This document shows positions 55,062-64,000 of a DNA stretch of 64,000 bases, in pieces (position 1 is the stretch's first letter; each line of letters begins with the position of its first letter). The position numbers were made by a program, and so were the translations under genes. Source of the stretch: Cellulomonas fimi (lineage in GTDB: Bacteria; Actinomycetota; Actinomycetes; Actinomycetales; Cellulomonadaceae). The stretch lies in NCBI RefSeq assembly GCF_028583725.1, contig NZ_CP110680.1, positions 1,922,001-1,986,000 on the forward strand, written 5' to 3'. Under the pieces are notes generated by a model. The model worked only from the letters and a program-made list of their open reading frames with translations, did not search any database and was not told the origin of the DNA.

Positions 55062-55781
55062 GTGGGTCTGTTCCGACGCGGCGGCAAGGACAGCGCCGCC
55101 GACGAGGTCGTCGAGACCGAGTCCGTCCCGCTCGACGAGCAGGAGGACGCGGAGCCGGCGGCCCCCGCCCGCACGACGGGGCCGTGGGACGCGAACGAGG
55201 TCGCCGACGACATCCCGCGCGTCGACCTCGGTGCGATCCGGCTGCCCGGCCTGCCCGGCATGGAGCTGCGGATGGAGATCGACAAGGCCACGAACGTCGT
55301 GTCGGCCGCGTCCGTGCTGCTCGACGGGTCCTCGCTGCAGGTCCAGGCGTTCGCCGCGCCGCGGTCCGAGGGGATCTGGGACGAGATCCGCGAGGAGATC
55401 GCCGAGTCGGTGACCTCCCAGGGCGGGTCGGTCGACGACATCCCCGGCCCGTTCGGCCGCGAGCTGCTCGCACGGCTCCCCGTGAAGACCCCGGAGGGCC
55501 GCACCGGTCACCGCCCCGCGCGCTTCATCGGCGCCGACGGTCCGCGCTGGTTCCTGCGGGGCGTCATCACCGGCAAGGGCGCCGTCGAGCCCGCAGCCGC
55601 CGAGGCGCTCGAGCAGCTGTTCGCACGCATCGTCGTCGTCCGCGGCACGGAGGCGCGCCCGCCGCGCGACCTGCTCGCGCTGCGCCTGCCCGGTCCGACC
55701 CCAGCTCCGGCCGAGGCGGCGACCGAGAAGCCGACGTTCGACCCGCTCACCCGCGGACCGGAGATCACGGAGATCCGATGA
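55062..55781 (+). CDS. DUF3710 protein
   Basis: A 239-residue actinobacterial protein. The first 45 residues are acidic and disordered. The domain (about 50-200) contains RVDLGAIRLPGLPGMELRM and ending segments that alternate strands, without catalytic motifs I can name. GTG at 55062 follows GGAGGAGAG. Its stop overlaps the OB-fold gene (ATGA), making an operon with it and DUF3159. Confidence 0.9.
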   Translation: MGLFRRGGKDSAADEVVETESVPLDEQEDAEPAAPARTTGPWDANEVADDIPRVDLGAIRLPGLPGMELRMEIDKATNVVSAASVLLDGSSLQVQAFAAPRSEGIWDEIREEIAESVTSQGGSVDDIPGPFGRELLARLPVKTPEGRTGHRPARFIGADGPRWFLRGVITGKGAVEPAAAEALEQLFARIVVVRGTEARPPRDLLALRLPGPTPAPAEAATEKPTFDPLTRGPEITEIR

Positions 55782-56146
55782 CGCTCAGGGAGCGCATGCG
55801 CAAGGTCGTCGCGTCGCAGGCCGAGATCGAGGCCGACGAGGAGCGCGCGGACGCCCTGCGGTCGGTCGGTTGCACGCCCGTCGAGAAGCTCGCCGACCGC
55901 ACGCGCGCGAGCGTGTCGGGCGTGATCCGCTCGGTCGTGCTGCGACCGCGCGAGGGCGTGCCCGCGCTCGAGGCCGAGCTCTACGACGGCAGCGGCACGC
56001 TCGACCTCGTCTGGCTGGGTCGCCGCGAGATCGCCGGCGTCGCGCCCGGTCGCCGCCTGCGGATCGAGGGCCTGGTCTGCCAGGTCGACGGCCGTCGCAC
56101 GGTGTTCAACCCGAAGTACGAGCTGCGTCCGCGGCCGGGGGAGTGA
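55778..56146 (+). CDS. OB-fold nucleic-acid-binding protein
   Basis: A 122-residue protein. A short helical N terminus (RERMRKVVASQAEIEADEERA) leads to an OB-fold of the tRNA/SSB type with VSGVIRSVVLRP, ELYDGSGTLDLVWLGRR, GRRLRIEGLV and NPKYEL. It should bind single-stranded nucleic acid. ATG overlaps DUF3710's stop. The spacing of only 1 nt to the next gene suggests co-translation. Confidence 0.85.
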   Translation: MTLRERMRKVVASQAEIEADEERADALRSVGCTPVEKLADRTRASVSGVIRSVVLRPREGVPALEAELYDGSGTLDLVWLGRREIAGVAPGRRLRIEGLVCQVDGRRTVFNPKYELRPRPGE

Positions 56147-56147
56147 C

Positions 56148-56923
56148 GTGACCGAGGAGCCGCGGCACGCCGCCGACCCGGCCGCCGCGGAGCGGCCCCT
56201 CGACGTCGTCGACGACGTCGTCCAGCCCGAGGAGGGCGGGACGGCGCGTGGCCTGCGGGCCGTCACCGCCGACGAGTTCTCCGCGCTCGACGCGATGGGC
56301 GGCGTCCGGGGGATCGTCGAGTCGGTCGCGCCCGGGCTGCTGTTCGTGATCGTCTACCTGGTGTCGGGTCAGCAGATGAGGCCGGCGCTGGTCGCAGCCG
56401 GTGGCGCCGCGCTCGTCGCGGTCGTCGCCCGCCTCGTGCAGCGCACGCCCGTCACGCAGGCGTTCGCCGGGGTCGTCGGTGTGGGCATCGGCGTCTTCTG
56501 GGCCGTCCGGACGGGGCAGGCCGAGGACTACTTCGCGTACGGCCTGTGGACCAACGTCGCGTACCTCGTCGGGACGCTCGTCTCGGTGCTGGTCGGGTGG
56601 CCGCTCGTCGGGATCGTCGCCGGGCTGTTCGCGAAGGACGGACCCGTCGCGGGCGGTTCGTGGTCGGCGGCCGTCGCGTGGCGGCAGGACCGCGCGCTGC
56701 GGCGGCGCTACACGCTCGCGACCTGGCCCATCATCATCGTCTTCGCGCTGCGCCTCGGCGTGCAGGTGCCGCTCTACCTGTCGGCCGAGGTCGCGTGGCT
56801 GGGCACCGCGAAGCTGCTCATGGGCGTCCCGCTGTTCGCGCTCGCCCTCTGGTTCAGGCCTGGCTCCTGGTCCGCGGGTCAGGAGCAGGTCGAGCGCCTT
56901 CTCGTCCGCGTCACGACCCGTGA
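56148..56923 (+). CDS. DUF3159 membrane protein, apparent 1-nt deletion near its end
   Basis: A membrane protein with about six hydrophobic helices; the DUF3159 family is normally about 230-260 residues. As given, the frame never ends in the expected place and runs to 57659 through the antisense of the next two genes. If one C is restored near 56853-56855 (TTCAGG to TTCCAGG) the last helix continues as ALWF-QAWLLVRGSG and stops at 56921-56923, about 258 residues. GTG at 56148 is preceded by GGGGGAG. I report the corrected end. Whether the deletion is real or a sequence error is not decided here. Confidence 0.7.
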
Positions 56924-57530
56924 CGAACAGCAGCTCGTCACGCCCCTCGAGGGTGTCGTCCGGGCTGGGGGCGATCGGTCGCGCGTCGCGCACGATGCAC
57001 GCGAGGACCGTGTCGGCGGGCCAGTCGATCTGACCGACGCGCAGGCCCGCGAGCGGCGAGTCGTCGGGCAGCGTGATCTCGAGGATGTCCGCACGCGACT
57101 GGTGGAACGTGAAGATCCGCACCAGGTCGCCGACCGTGACGGCCTCCTCGACCATCGCCGTCATGATGCGCGGCGTCGACACGGCGACGTCGACGCCCCA
57201 CGCCTCGTCGAACATCCACTCGTTCTTCGGGTTGTTGACGCGCGCGACGGTGCGCGGCACGCCGAACTCCGTCTTCGCGAGCAGCGAGATGACGAGGTTG
57301 GCCTTGTCGTCGCCCGTCGCGGCCACGACGACGTCGCACTCGTCCGCGCGGACCTCGCGCAGCGTCGGCAGCTCGCACGCGTCGGCGAGCAGCCAGTCCG
57401 CGTCGGCGACCTGCGCGACGCGCATCGCGGACGGCTGCCGGTCGATGAGCGTGACCTCGTGGTCGTGACCGAGCAGCTCGCGCGCGATCGAGCGGCCGAC
57501 CGAGCCCGCGCCGGCGATGACGACCCTCAC
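56818..57530 (-). CDS. ceoC: TrkA-type potassium uptake protein CeoC, 3' end affected by the same deletion
   Basis: A TrkA-N/TrkA-C regulator of potassium transport. The NAD-binding VIAGAGSVGRSIARELL opens the protein and the TrkA-C domain ends near LLFVTGRD. GTG at 57530 overlaps the CeoB stop (GTGA). As given, its frame has no stop until 56106 and reads antisense through DUF3159. Restoring one base near 56,855 gives TGA at 56820-56818 and about 237 residues. This is the same correction that fixes DUF3159 on the other strand. CeoB and CeoC bind K+-channel-type partners; here the likely partner is the KimA-like permease gene. Confidence 0.82.
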
Positions 57531-58192
57531 TCGGTCACCGCCGGGGCGTGCGTGAGGGTCCGCTCGACGAAGGCCGCGTCGTCGGCCCGGAACAGCGCGT
57601 GCACGATGTCGTTCTCCTGCAGGACGGTGTCCGGCGCCGGCAGCACGCCGTCGCCGTAGCGGGTGAGGTAGGCGACGCGGACGCCGGCGGCGTCCTCGAG
57701 CGTGCGCAGCGGGCGCCCGATCCAGCCCTCGTGCACGTCGACCTGCGCGAGCTGGATCTGGCCCGACGGGTCGCGGTACTCGTCCGTCGCGCCCATCGGC
57801 AGCAGCCGGCGCAGCACCTGGTGCGCGGTCCAGCGGACCGTCGCGACCGTCGGGATGCCGAGCCGCTGGTAGATCTCGGCACGGTGCGGGTCGTAGATGC
57901 GGGCGACGACGTTGTCGATCCCGAACGTCTCGCGCACGACGCGCGCCGCCAGGATGTTCGAGTTGTCGCCGTCGGACACCGCGGCGAACCCGAACGCGTC
58001 CTCGATGCCCGCCTGCGTGAGCGTGTCGCGGTCGAAGCCCATGCCGGTGACCTTGTTGCCGCCGAAGTCGGCGTCGAGGCGCCGGAAGGCGTCGGGGTTC
58101 TGGTCGACGACGGCCACCGAGTGGCCGTTCTCCTCGAGCGACTGCGCGAGCGACGCGCCGACGCGGCCGCAGCCCATGATCACGAAGTGCAC
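57527..58192 (-). CDS. ceoB: TrkA-type potassium uptake protein CeoB
   Basis: A 221-residue TrkA protein with VIMGCGRVGASLAQSLEE for NAD(H) binding, a DGDNSNILAARVVRE segment in the N domain, and a C-terminal TrkA-C domain. It overlaps ceoC by GTGA, so the two are made together. GTG at 58192 lies 10 nt after TATAGC, giving a nearly leaderless mRNA. It diverges from the KimA-like permease, as in Mycobacterium ceoB/Rv2690c. Confidence 0.93.
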   Translation of the reverse strand: MHFVIMGCGRVGASLAQSLEENGHSVAVVDQNPDAFRRLDADFGGNKVTGMGFDRDTLTQAGIEDAFGFAAVSDGDNSNILAARVVRETFGIDNVVARIYDPHRAEIYQRLGIPTVATVRWTAHQVLRRLLPMGATDEYRDPSGQIQLAQVDVHEGWIGRPLRTLEDAAGVRVAYLTRYGDGVLPAPDTVLQENDIVHALFRADDAAFVERTLTHAPAVTE

Positions 58193-58202
58193 AGGGCGTC
58201 AC

Positions 58203-58208
58203 GCTATA
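58203..58208 (-). promoter_or_regulatory. -10 box for ceoB-ceoC
   Basis: On the - strand this reads TATAGC, 10 nt before GTG at 58192. Confidence 0.5.
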
Positions 58209-58279
58209 CCTGCTGGGCCGTCCCGGTGCGCCGAGGACCTGCGGGACCACCGGATGGTGCTGCGGGGTCACGGCGGGCC

Positions 58280-58285
58280 TAGCAT
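58280..58285 (+). promoter_or_regulatory. -10 box, leaderless KimA-like gene
   Basis: TAGCAT ends 8 nt before GTG at 58294. It lies 72 nt from the ceoB -10 box, in the short divergent region. Confidence 0.55.
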
Positions 58286-58293
58286 CAGACATC

Positions 58294-60297
58294 GTGTCGG
58301 ACCTCGCGGATGCCGCCAAGCGACTCGTCCTCGGACGCCCCGTCCGGAGCGACCGGCTCGGCCACACGCTCCTGCCGAAGCGGATCGCCCTGCCGGTGTT
58401 CGCCTCGGACGCGCTGTCGTCGGTCGCGTACGCGCCCGACGAGATCCTGCTGACCCTGTCGCTGGCCGGGCTGTCGGCGCTCGTCATCTCACCGTGGGTC
58501 GGCCTCGCGGTCGTCGTCGTGATGATCACGGTGGTGGCGTCCTACCGGCAGAACGTCCACGCGTACCCGTCGGGCGGCGGCGACTACGAGGTCGCGAACA
58601 CGAACCTCGGTCCCAGCGCCGGCGTGACCGTCGCGAGCGCGCTGCTGGTCGACTACGTCCTCACCGTCGCGGTGTCGATCTCGTCCGGCGCGCAGTACGC
58701 GGCGACGGCGTTCCCGCCGCTGCGCGGGCACGAGGCGGCGTTCGCGATCGGGCTGGTCGTGCTGCTGACGATCGCGAACCTGCGCGGCGTCAAGGAGTCG
58801 GGGCGCGCGTTCGCGGTCCCGGTGTACCTGTTCATGTTCGCGATCGGCTCGCTCGCGCTGTTCGGTGCGATCCGCTACTTCACGGGGTCGCTGCCGCTCG
58901 CGGAGAGCGCCGGTCTCGACGTCGCGCCCGAGGCGGGCTTCGACCAGGGCCTCGCGGGCCTCGCGGGCTTCTTCCTCATCCTGCGCGCGTTCGCGTCGGG
59001 CTGTGCGGCGCTCACGGGTGTCGAGGCGATCAGCAACGGCGTCCCGGCGTTCAAGAAGCCAAAGTCGAAGAACGCGGCGACGACGCTCGCGCTGCTCGGT
59101 GGTCTCTCGATCGTCATGATCATGTCGATCCTCCTGCTCGCGCAGGCGACCCAGGTGCGGTTCGCCGAGGACCCGGCGATCCAGCTGCTCGAGGACGGGG
59201 TGCCGGTCGGCGACGAGTACGTGCAGCACCCGGTCATCAGCCAGCTCGCGGACTCGGTGTTCCAGGGCATCCCGGTGATGTTCGTGCTGGTCTCCGTGGT
59301 GACGGGCCTGATCCTGGTGCTCGCCGCGAACACCGCCTTCAACGGCTTCCCGGTGCTCGGCTCGATCCTGGCGCGCGACGGGTACCTGCCGCGCCAGCTG
59401 CACACGCGCGGCGACCGGCTGGCGTTCTCCAACGGCATCGTCACGCTCGCGGCCGCGGCGATCGCGCTGATCTGGGCGTTCGACGCCGAGGTCACGCGCC
59501 TCATCCAGCTCTACATCGTCGGCGTCTTCGTGTCCTTCACCATCAGCCAGACGGGCATGGTGCGGCACTGGACGCGCGCGCTGCGCACCGAGCCGAACCC
59601 GTCGGTCCGCAGCCGGATGAAGCGCTCGCGGGTCATCAACACGATCGGCCTCGCGATGACGGGCACCGTCCTCGTCATCGTGCTGGTCACGAAGTTCACG
59701 CACGGCGCGTGGATCGCGATCCTCGCGATGATCGTCGTGTTCGTGCTCATGAAGGGCATCAACAAGCACTACCAGCACGTGCGGGCCGAGCTCGCGCTGG
59801 GCACGGACGCCGACGCGCACCGCGCGCTGCCGAGCCGGGTGCACGCGATCGTCCTCGTCTCGCACCTGCACCGGCCGACGATGCGGGCGCTGGCCTACGC
59901 GCGCGCGTCGCGCCCGCAGCTCCTGGAGGCCGTGACGGTGGGCGTGGACCCGGAGGACGTCGACGCGCTGCGCGCGCAGTGGGAGTCGATGAACCTGCCG
60001 GTGCCGCTGCGCGTGCTCGACTCGCCGTTCCGGGAGATCACGCGGCCGGTGCTCACGTACGTGCGGTCGATCCGCCGCGAGAGCCCGCGCGACCTCGTCG
60101 TCGTGTACATCCCCGAGTACGTCGTCGGGCACTGGTGGGAGCAGCTGCTGCACAACCAGAGCGCGCTGCGCCTCAAGGGGCGCCTGCTGTTCACCCCGGG
60201 CGTGGTGGTGGCGTCGGTGCCGTGGCAGCTCGCCTCGACGGAGGGGCAGACAGGTCTCGAGGACCCGGTGCGGGGTACGGTGCCGCGTGGTTACTGA
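58294..60297 (+). CDS. APC-superfamily permease, KimA-like
   Basis: A 667-residue membrane transporter with about twelve helices and a cytosolic C-terminal domain of about 190 residues (from about 480). The first helix contains SDALSSVAYAPDEILLTLSLAG, the helix-1 signature of KimA-like potassium transporters. A CeoB/CeoC pair diverging from it supports a role in potassium uptake over amino acid uptake, though a basic amino acid substrate cannot be ruled out. GTG at 58294 is leaderless. The end overlaps the methyltransferase start by 11 nt. Confidence 0.85.
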   Translation: MSDLADAAKRLVLGRPVRSDRLGHTLLPKRIALPVFASDALSSVAYAPDEILLTLSLAGLSALVISPWVGLAVVVVMITVVASYRQNVHAYPSGGGDYEVANTNLGPSAGVTVASALLVDYVLTVAVSISSGAQYAATAFPPLRGHEAAFAIGLVVLLTIANLRGVKESGRAFAVPVYLFMFAIGSLALFGAIRYFTGSLPLAESAGLDVAPEAGFDQGLAGLAGFFLILRAFASGCAALTGVEAISNGVPAFKKPKSKNAATTLALLGGLSIVMIMSILLLAQATQVRFAEDPAIQLLEDGVPVGDEYVQHPVISQLADSVFQGIPVMFVLVSVVTGLILVLAANTAFNGFPVLGSILARDGYLPRQLHTRGDRLAFSNGIVTLAAAAIALIWAFDAEVTRLIQLYIVGVFVSFTISQTGMVRHWTRALRTEPNPSVRSRMKRSRVINTIGLAMTGTVLVIVLVTKFTHGAWIAILAMIVVFVLMKGINKHYQHVRAELALGTDADAHRALPSRVHAIVLVSHLHRPTMRALAYARASRPQLLEAVTVGVDPEDVDALRAQWESMNLPVPLRVLDSPFREITRPVLTYVRSIRRESPRDLVVVYIPEYVVGHWWEQLLHNQSALRLKGRLLFTPGVVVASVPWQLASTEGQTGLEDPVRGTVPRGY

Positions 60298-61549
60298 GAC
60301 GACGGAGGCCGTGGGCGCGGTCGTGGAGCTCGAGGTCGGGCCGGTCGCGCACGGCGGGCACTGCGTCGCGCGGCACCAGGGGCGCGTCGTGTTCGTGCGG
60401 CACACGCTGCCCGGCGAGCGCGTGCGTGCGCGGCTGACGGACGCGGGGGAGACCGCGAAGTTCTGGCGTGCCGACGCGGTCGAGGTGCTCGACGCGTCGG
60501 CCGACCGGGTCGCGTCCGCGTGGCCGCAGGCCGGTGCGGGCGGCGTGGGCGGTGGCGAGCTGGCGCACGTCGCGCTGCCCGCGCAGCGTGCGTGGAAGCA
60601 GGCGGTGCTCGAGGAGCAGCTGCGACGGCTCGCACGCGACGAGCGGTCCGTCCCGATGCACGCGGCACCCGGGGACGACGAGCGCGGCGGGCTGCACTGG
60701 CGCACGCGCATCGACCTCGTCGCCGACGCCGAGGGCCGCGCCGGCATGCGCGGGCACCGGTCGCACGAGGTGCACGCGCTGACCGCGATGCCGCTCGCGA
60801 CCGAGCGGATCGAGGCGCTCGGGCTGTTCGACCGGCGGTGGACGGCCGGTGCACGGATCGAGGCGGTCGCTCCGGCCGGCGGCGACACGCCCGTGGTCCT
60901 GCTCGACGGGGCGCCGTTCGACCTGTCCCGCGGTCGCGTCGACCCGCGCCCGAACGCCCGTGCGGCGGTGCGCGAGGAGGTGCGTCGCGGCGACGTCGGG
61001 TACGCGTACCGCGTCGCGGCCGCCGGCTTCTGGCAGGTGCACCGTCAGGCTCCGGGCGTCCTGGTCGACGCCGTGCTGACCGGCCTGGGCGACGTGACCG
61101 GGGCGACCGTGCTGGACCTGTACGCGGGCGCGGGCCTGTTCACGCTACCGCTCGCGGACGCGGTCGCGGACGGTGAGGTGGTGTCCGTCGAGGGCGACGC
61201 GCGCGCGGTGCGCGACGCGCGACGCAACGTGCACGACCGACCGAACGTCGAGCTGCACGCGGGCGACGTCGCGCGTGTCCTCGTGGGCACGCAGGACGCC
61301 GACTCGGACGTGGTGCACGCCGACGCGGTCGTGCTCGACCCGCCGCGCACGGGCGCGGGTCGACGGGTCGTCGACGCGATCACCGCGCTGCGTCCCGAGC
61401 GCGTCGTCTACGTGGCGTGCGACCCGGCCGCGCTCGCGCGCGACGTCGCGCTGTTCGGGGGCGCGGGGTACGGGCTCGTCGACCTCCAGGGCTACGACCT
61501 GTTCCCGATGACGCACCACGTCGAGGCCGTCGCCGTCCTGTCCCGCTGA
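60287..61549 (+). CDS. TrmA/RlmD-type RNA methyltransferase without the iron-sulfur cysteines
   Basis: A 420-residue SAM-dependent enzyme. A TRAM domain (about 8-65) and a central domain precede the Rossmann domain with VLDLYAGAGLFTLPLA and VLDPPRTGAG, and the catalytic Cys in YVACDPAALARD. Family members normally have CPxxGxCGGCxxQH for a [4Fe-4S] cluster. Here the same place reads WPQAGAGGVGGGELAHV, with no Cys, so the cluster must be absent. GTG at 60287 overlaps the permease end. It methylates a uridine in rRNA or tRNA; which one is not readable. Confidence 0.88.
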   Translation: MVTETTEAVGAVVELEVGPVAHGGHCVARHQGRVVFVRHTLPGERVRARLTDAGETAKFWRADAVEVLDASADRVASAWPQAGAGGVGGGELAHVALPAQRAWKQAVLEEQLRRLARDERSVPMHAAPGDDERGGLHWRTRIDLVADAEGRAGMRGHRSHEVHALTAMPLATERIEALGLFDRRWTAGARIEAVAPAGGDTPVVLLDGAPFDLSRGRVDPRPNARAAVREEVRRGDVGYAYRVAAAGFWQVHRQAPGVLVDAVLTGLGDVTGATVLDLYAGAGLFTLPLADAVADGEVVSVEGDARAVRDARRNVHDRPNVELHAGDVARVLVGTQDADSDVVHADAVVLDPPRTGAGRRVVDAITALRPERVVYVACDPAALARDVALFGGAGYGLVDLQGYDLFPMTHHVEAVAVLSR

Positions 61550-61586
61550 CGCCGCTCGTCACCGCGACGGCCGCGCTGACCAGCGC

Positions 61587-61592
61587 TAGCGT
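61587..61592 (+). promoter_or_regulatory. candidate -10 box for small ORF
   Basis: TAGCGT lies 44 nt before the GTG at 61637, which also has GGAGG. Confidence 0.45.
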
Positions 61593-61636
61593 GGGCGGGA
61601 GCCGGACCGCGGCGGCCCGGCGGAGGGAGGCACCCC

Positions 61637-61813
61637 GTGACCGAGAAGGACGCGGCGCACCGCCTGGCGGAAGCGAGCCGGCTGGCGACGCAGGAGCTCC
61701 ACAAGCAGGGCACGCCCGACTACGACCCGCGCGCGCACGAGCGGGCCGTGGAGGCGGAGCGCAAGGCGCTCGACGCCCTCGAGGCCGAGAAGAAGGCGTC
61801 CGGGACGACCTGA
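61637..61813 (+). CDS. 58-residue charged helical protein
   Basis: A small protein that is almost wholly helical, with heptad-like Ala/Leu/Glu/Lys spacing (AHRLAEASRLATQELHKQG and ERAVEAERKALDALEAEKKA). GGAGGGAGG precedes GTG at 61637 by 6 nt and a -10 box lies upstream, so I believe it is real. No family is recognised, and there is no membrane helix or Cys. It may form a coiled coil. It lies between the methyltransferase and aconitase genes. Confidence 0.6.
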   Translation: MTEKDAAHRLAEASRLATQELHKQGTPDYDPRAHERAVEAERKALDALEAEKKASGTT

Positions 61814-61947
61814 CCGGCCGCGCGCGGCCCGTCGGCCCCCGTCGTGGTCCGGCTCGTCGCCGGGCGGGCGACGGGGGCCGCGGCGTGCCGGTCCTCCGCG
61901 ACGCGCCCGGAGCGTGGACGGAGGTGCGCCGAGCCGTTCCGAGCATG

Positions 61948-61965
61948 TATCTTGACGTCGAGATA
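61948..61965 (+). promoter_or_regulatory. imperfect 18-bp palindrome upstream of aconitase
   Basis: Sequence TATCTTGACGTCGAGATA is palindromic with one mismatched pair. It ends 20 nt before a TAGGCT -10 box, so it overlaps the -35 region, a place typical of a repressor site. The region around it is A/T-rich compared with its neighbours. The binding protein is not known from the window. Confidence 0.55.
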
Positions 61966-61985
61966 ATTCGCGACCCGAGCCGCCG

Positions 61986-61991
61986 TAGGCT
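61986..61991 (+). promoter_or_regulatory. -10 box for aconitase
   Basis: TAGGCT lies 72 nt upstream of the GTG at 62064, giving a leader of about 65 nt with GAAGGAG before the start. Confidence 0.55.
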
Positions 61992-62063
61992 GGGAGGTCG
62001 CACCGTCCTGCCGCCTGGGTGACCCCCATCCCCGGGCAGACTCGCCCAGCGAAGGAGCACCAC

Positions 62064-64000
<1,937 letters not shown>

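Overview
The window is high-GC DNA from an actinobacterium, most likely a Cellulomonas-type member of the Micrococcales (family-level guess, not tested). Four things point there: the Rieske, di-haem cytochrome c and cytochrome b order of the qcr operon; SepH, the DUF4193/DUF3093/DUF3710 genes and a PASTA-kinase/Rv2175c pair; a PPi-type phosphofructokinase and a ROK glucokinase; and many leaderless transcripts with a TANNNT -10 box 6-8 nt before the start codon. Almost everything from about 11.9 kb onward is core genome in an order known from Mycobacterium and Streptomyces. Layout: (1) 1-11.7 kb is an accessory region that looks like a biosynthetic cluster. Its left half has an unrecognised protein, an aldo/keto reductase, a PurM-type ATP enzyme and an HprK-like P-loop kinase, all overlapping on the + strand. 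Converging on them from the - strand are a GSx10DxD nucleotidyltransferase and, coupled to its stop codon, a 16-residue acidic peptide ending in Lys-Cys-stop. To the right are a protein with a nucleoside-diphosphate-kinase-like domain, an SDR, a two-subunit transketolase, a Gfo/Idh oxidoreductase that lacks the usual EKP lysine, and a DinB/maleylpyruvate-isomerase-fold protein. I see no lasso, lanthipeptide, YcaO or radical-SAM machinery, so this is the candidate for an undescribed peptide-scaffold or nucleotide-linked pathway. (2) 11.9-16.9 kb holds superoxide dismutase and the cytochrome bcc operon ctaE-qcrCAB. (3) 17.2-22.3 kb holds a receiver-like protein with trpD, a stand-alone Lrp ligand domain, an exonuclease/GIY-YIG fusion and a NYN-domain protein. 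(4) 22.4-29.6 kb is carbon and lipid metabolism: acyl-CoA synthetase, ROK glucokinase, acyltransferase, PPi-PFK and class II DAHP synthase. (5) 29.6-34.6 kb holds the PASTA kinase, a LysM lytic transglycosylase, the Rv2175c-like DNA-binding protein and a polyprenyl synthase. (6) 34.5-46 kb holds the principal sigma factor and topoisomerase IV subunits with small conserved genes. (7) 46-64 kb runs from an acetyltransferase/acyl-CoA-synthetase-like protein through thymidine kinase, SepH, inositol phosphatase, dUTPase, DUF3710, an OB-fold protein, DUF3159, the CeoB/CeoC (TrkA) pair, a KimA-like transporter and a TrmA-type methyltransferase to aconitase, which runs off the end. How the genes work together: the qcr genes form the respiratory chain. 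Glucokinase, PPi-PFK and DAHP synthase link sugar entry to aromatic synthesis, with trpD further left. The kinase, LysM enzyme, Rv2175c and polyprenyl synthase suggest a cell-envelope control locus. CeoB, CeoC and the KimA-like permease form a potassium module. One apparent single-base deletion near 56,855 opens the 3' ends of two convergent genes at once; I read it as a sequence error or recent mutation. I found no tRNA, rRNA, CRISPR array, insertion sequence or prophage.
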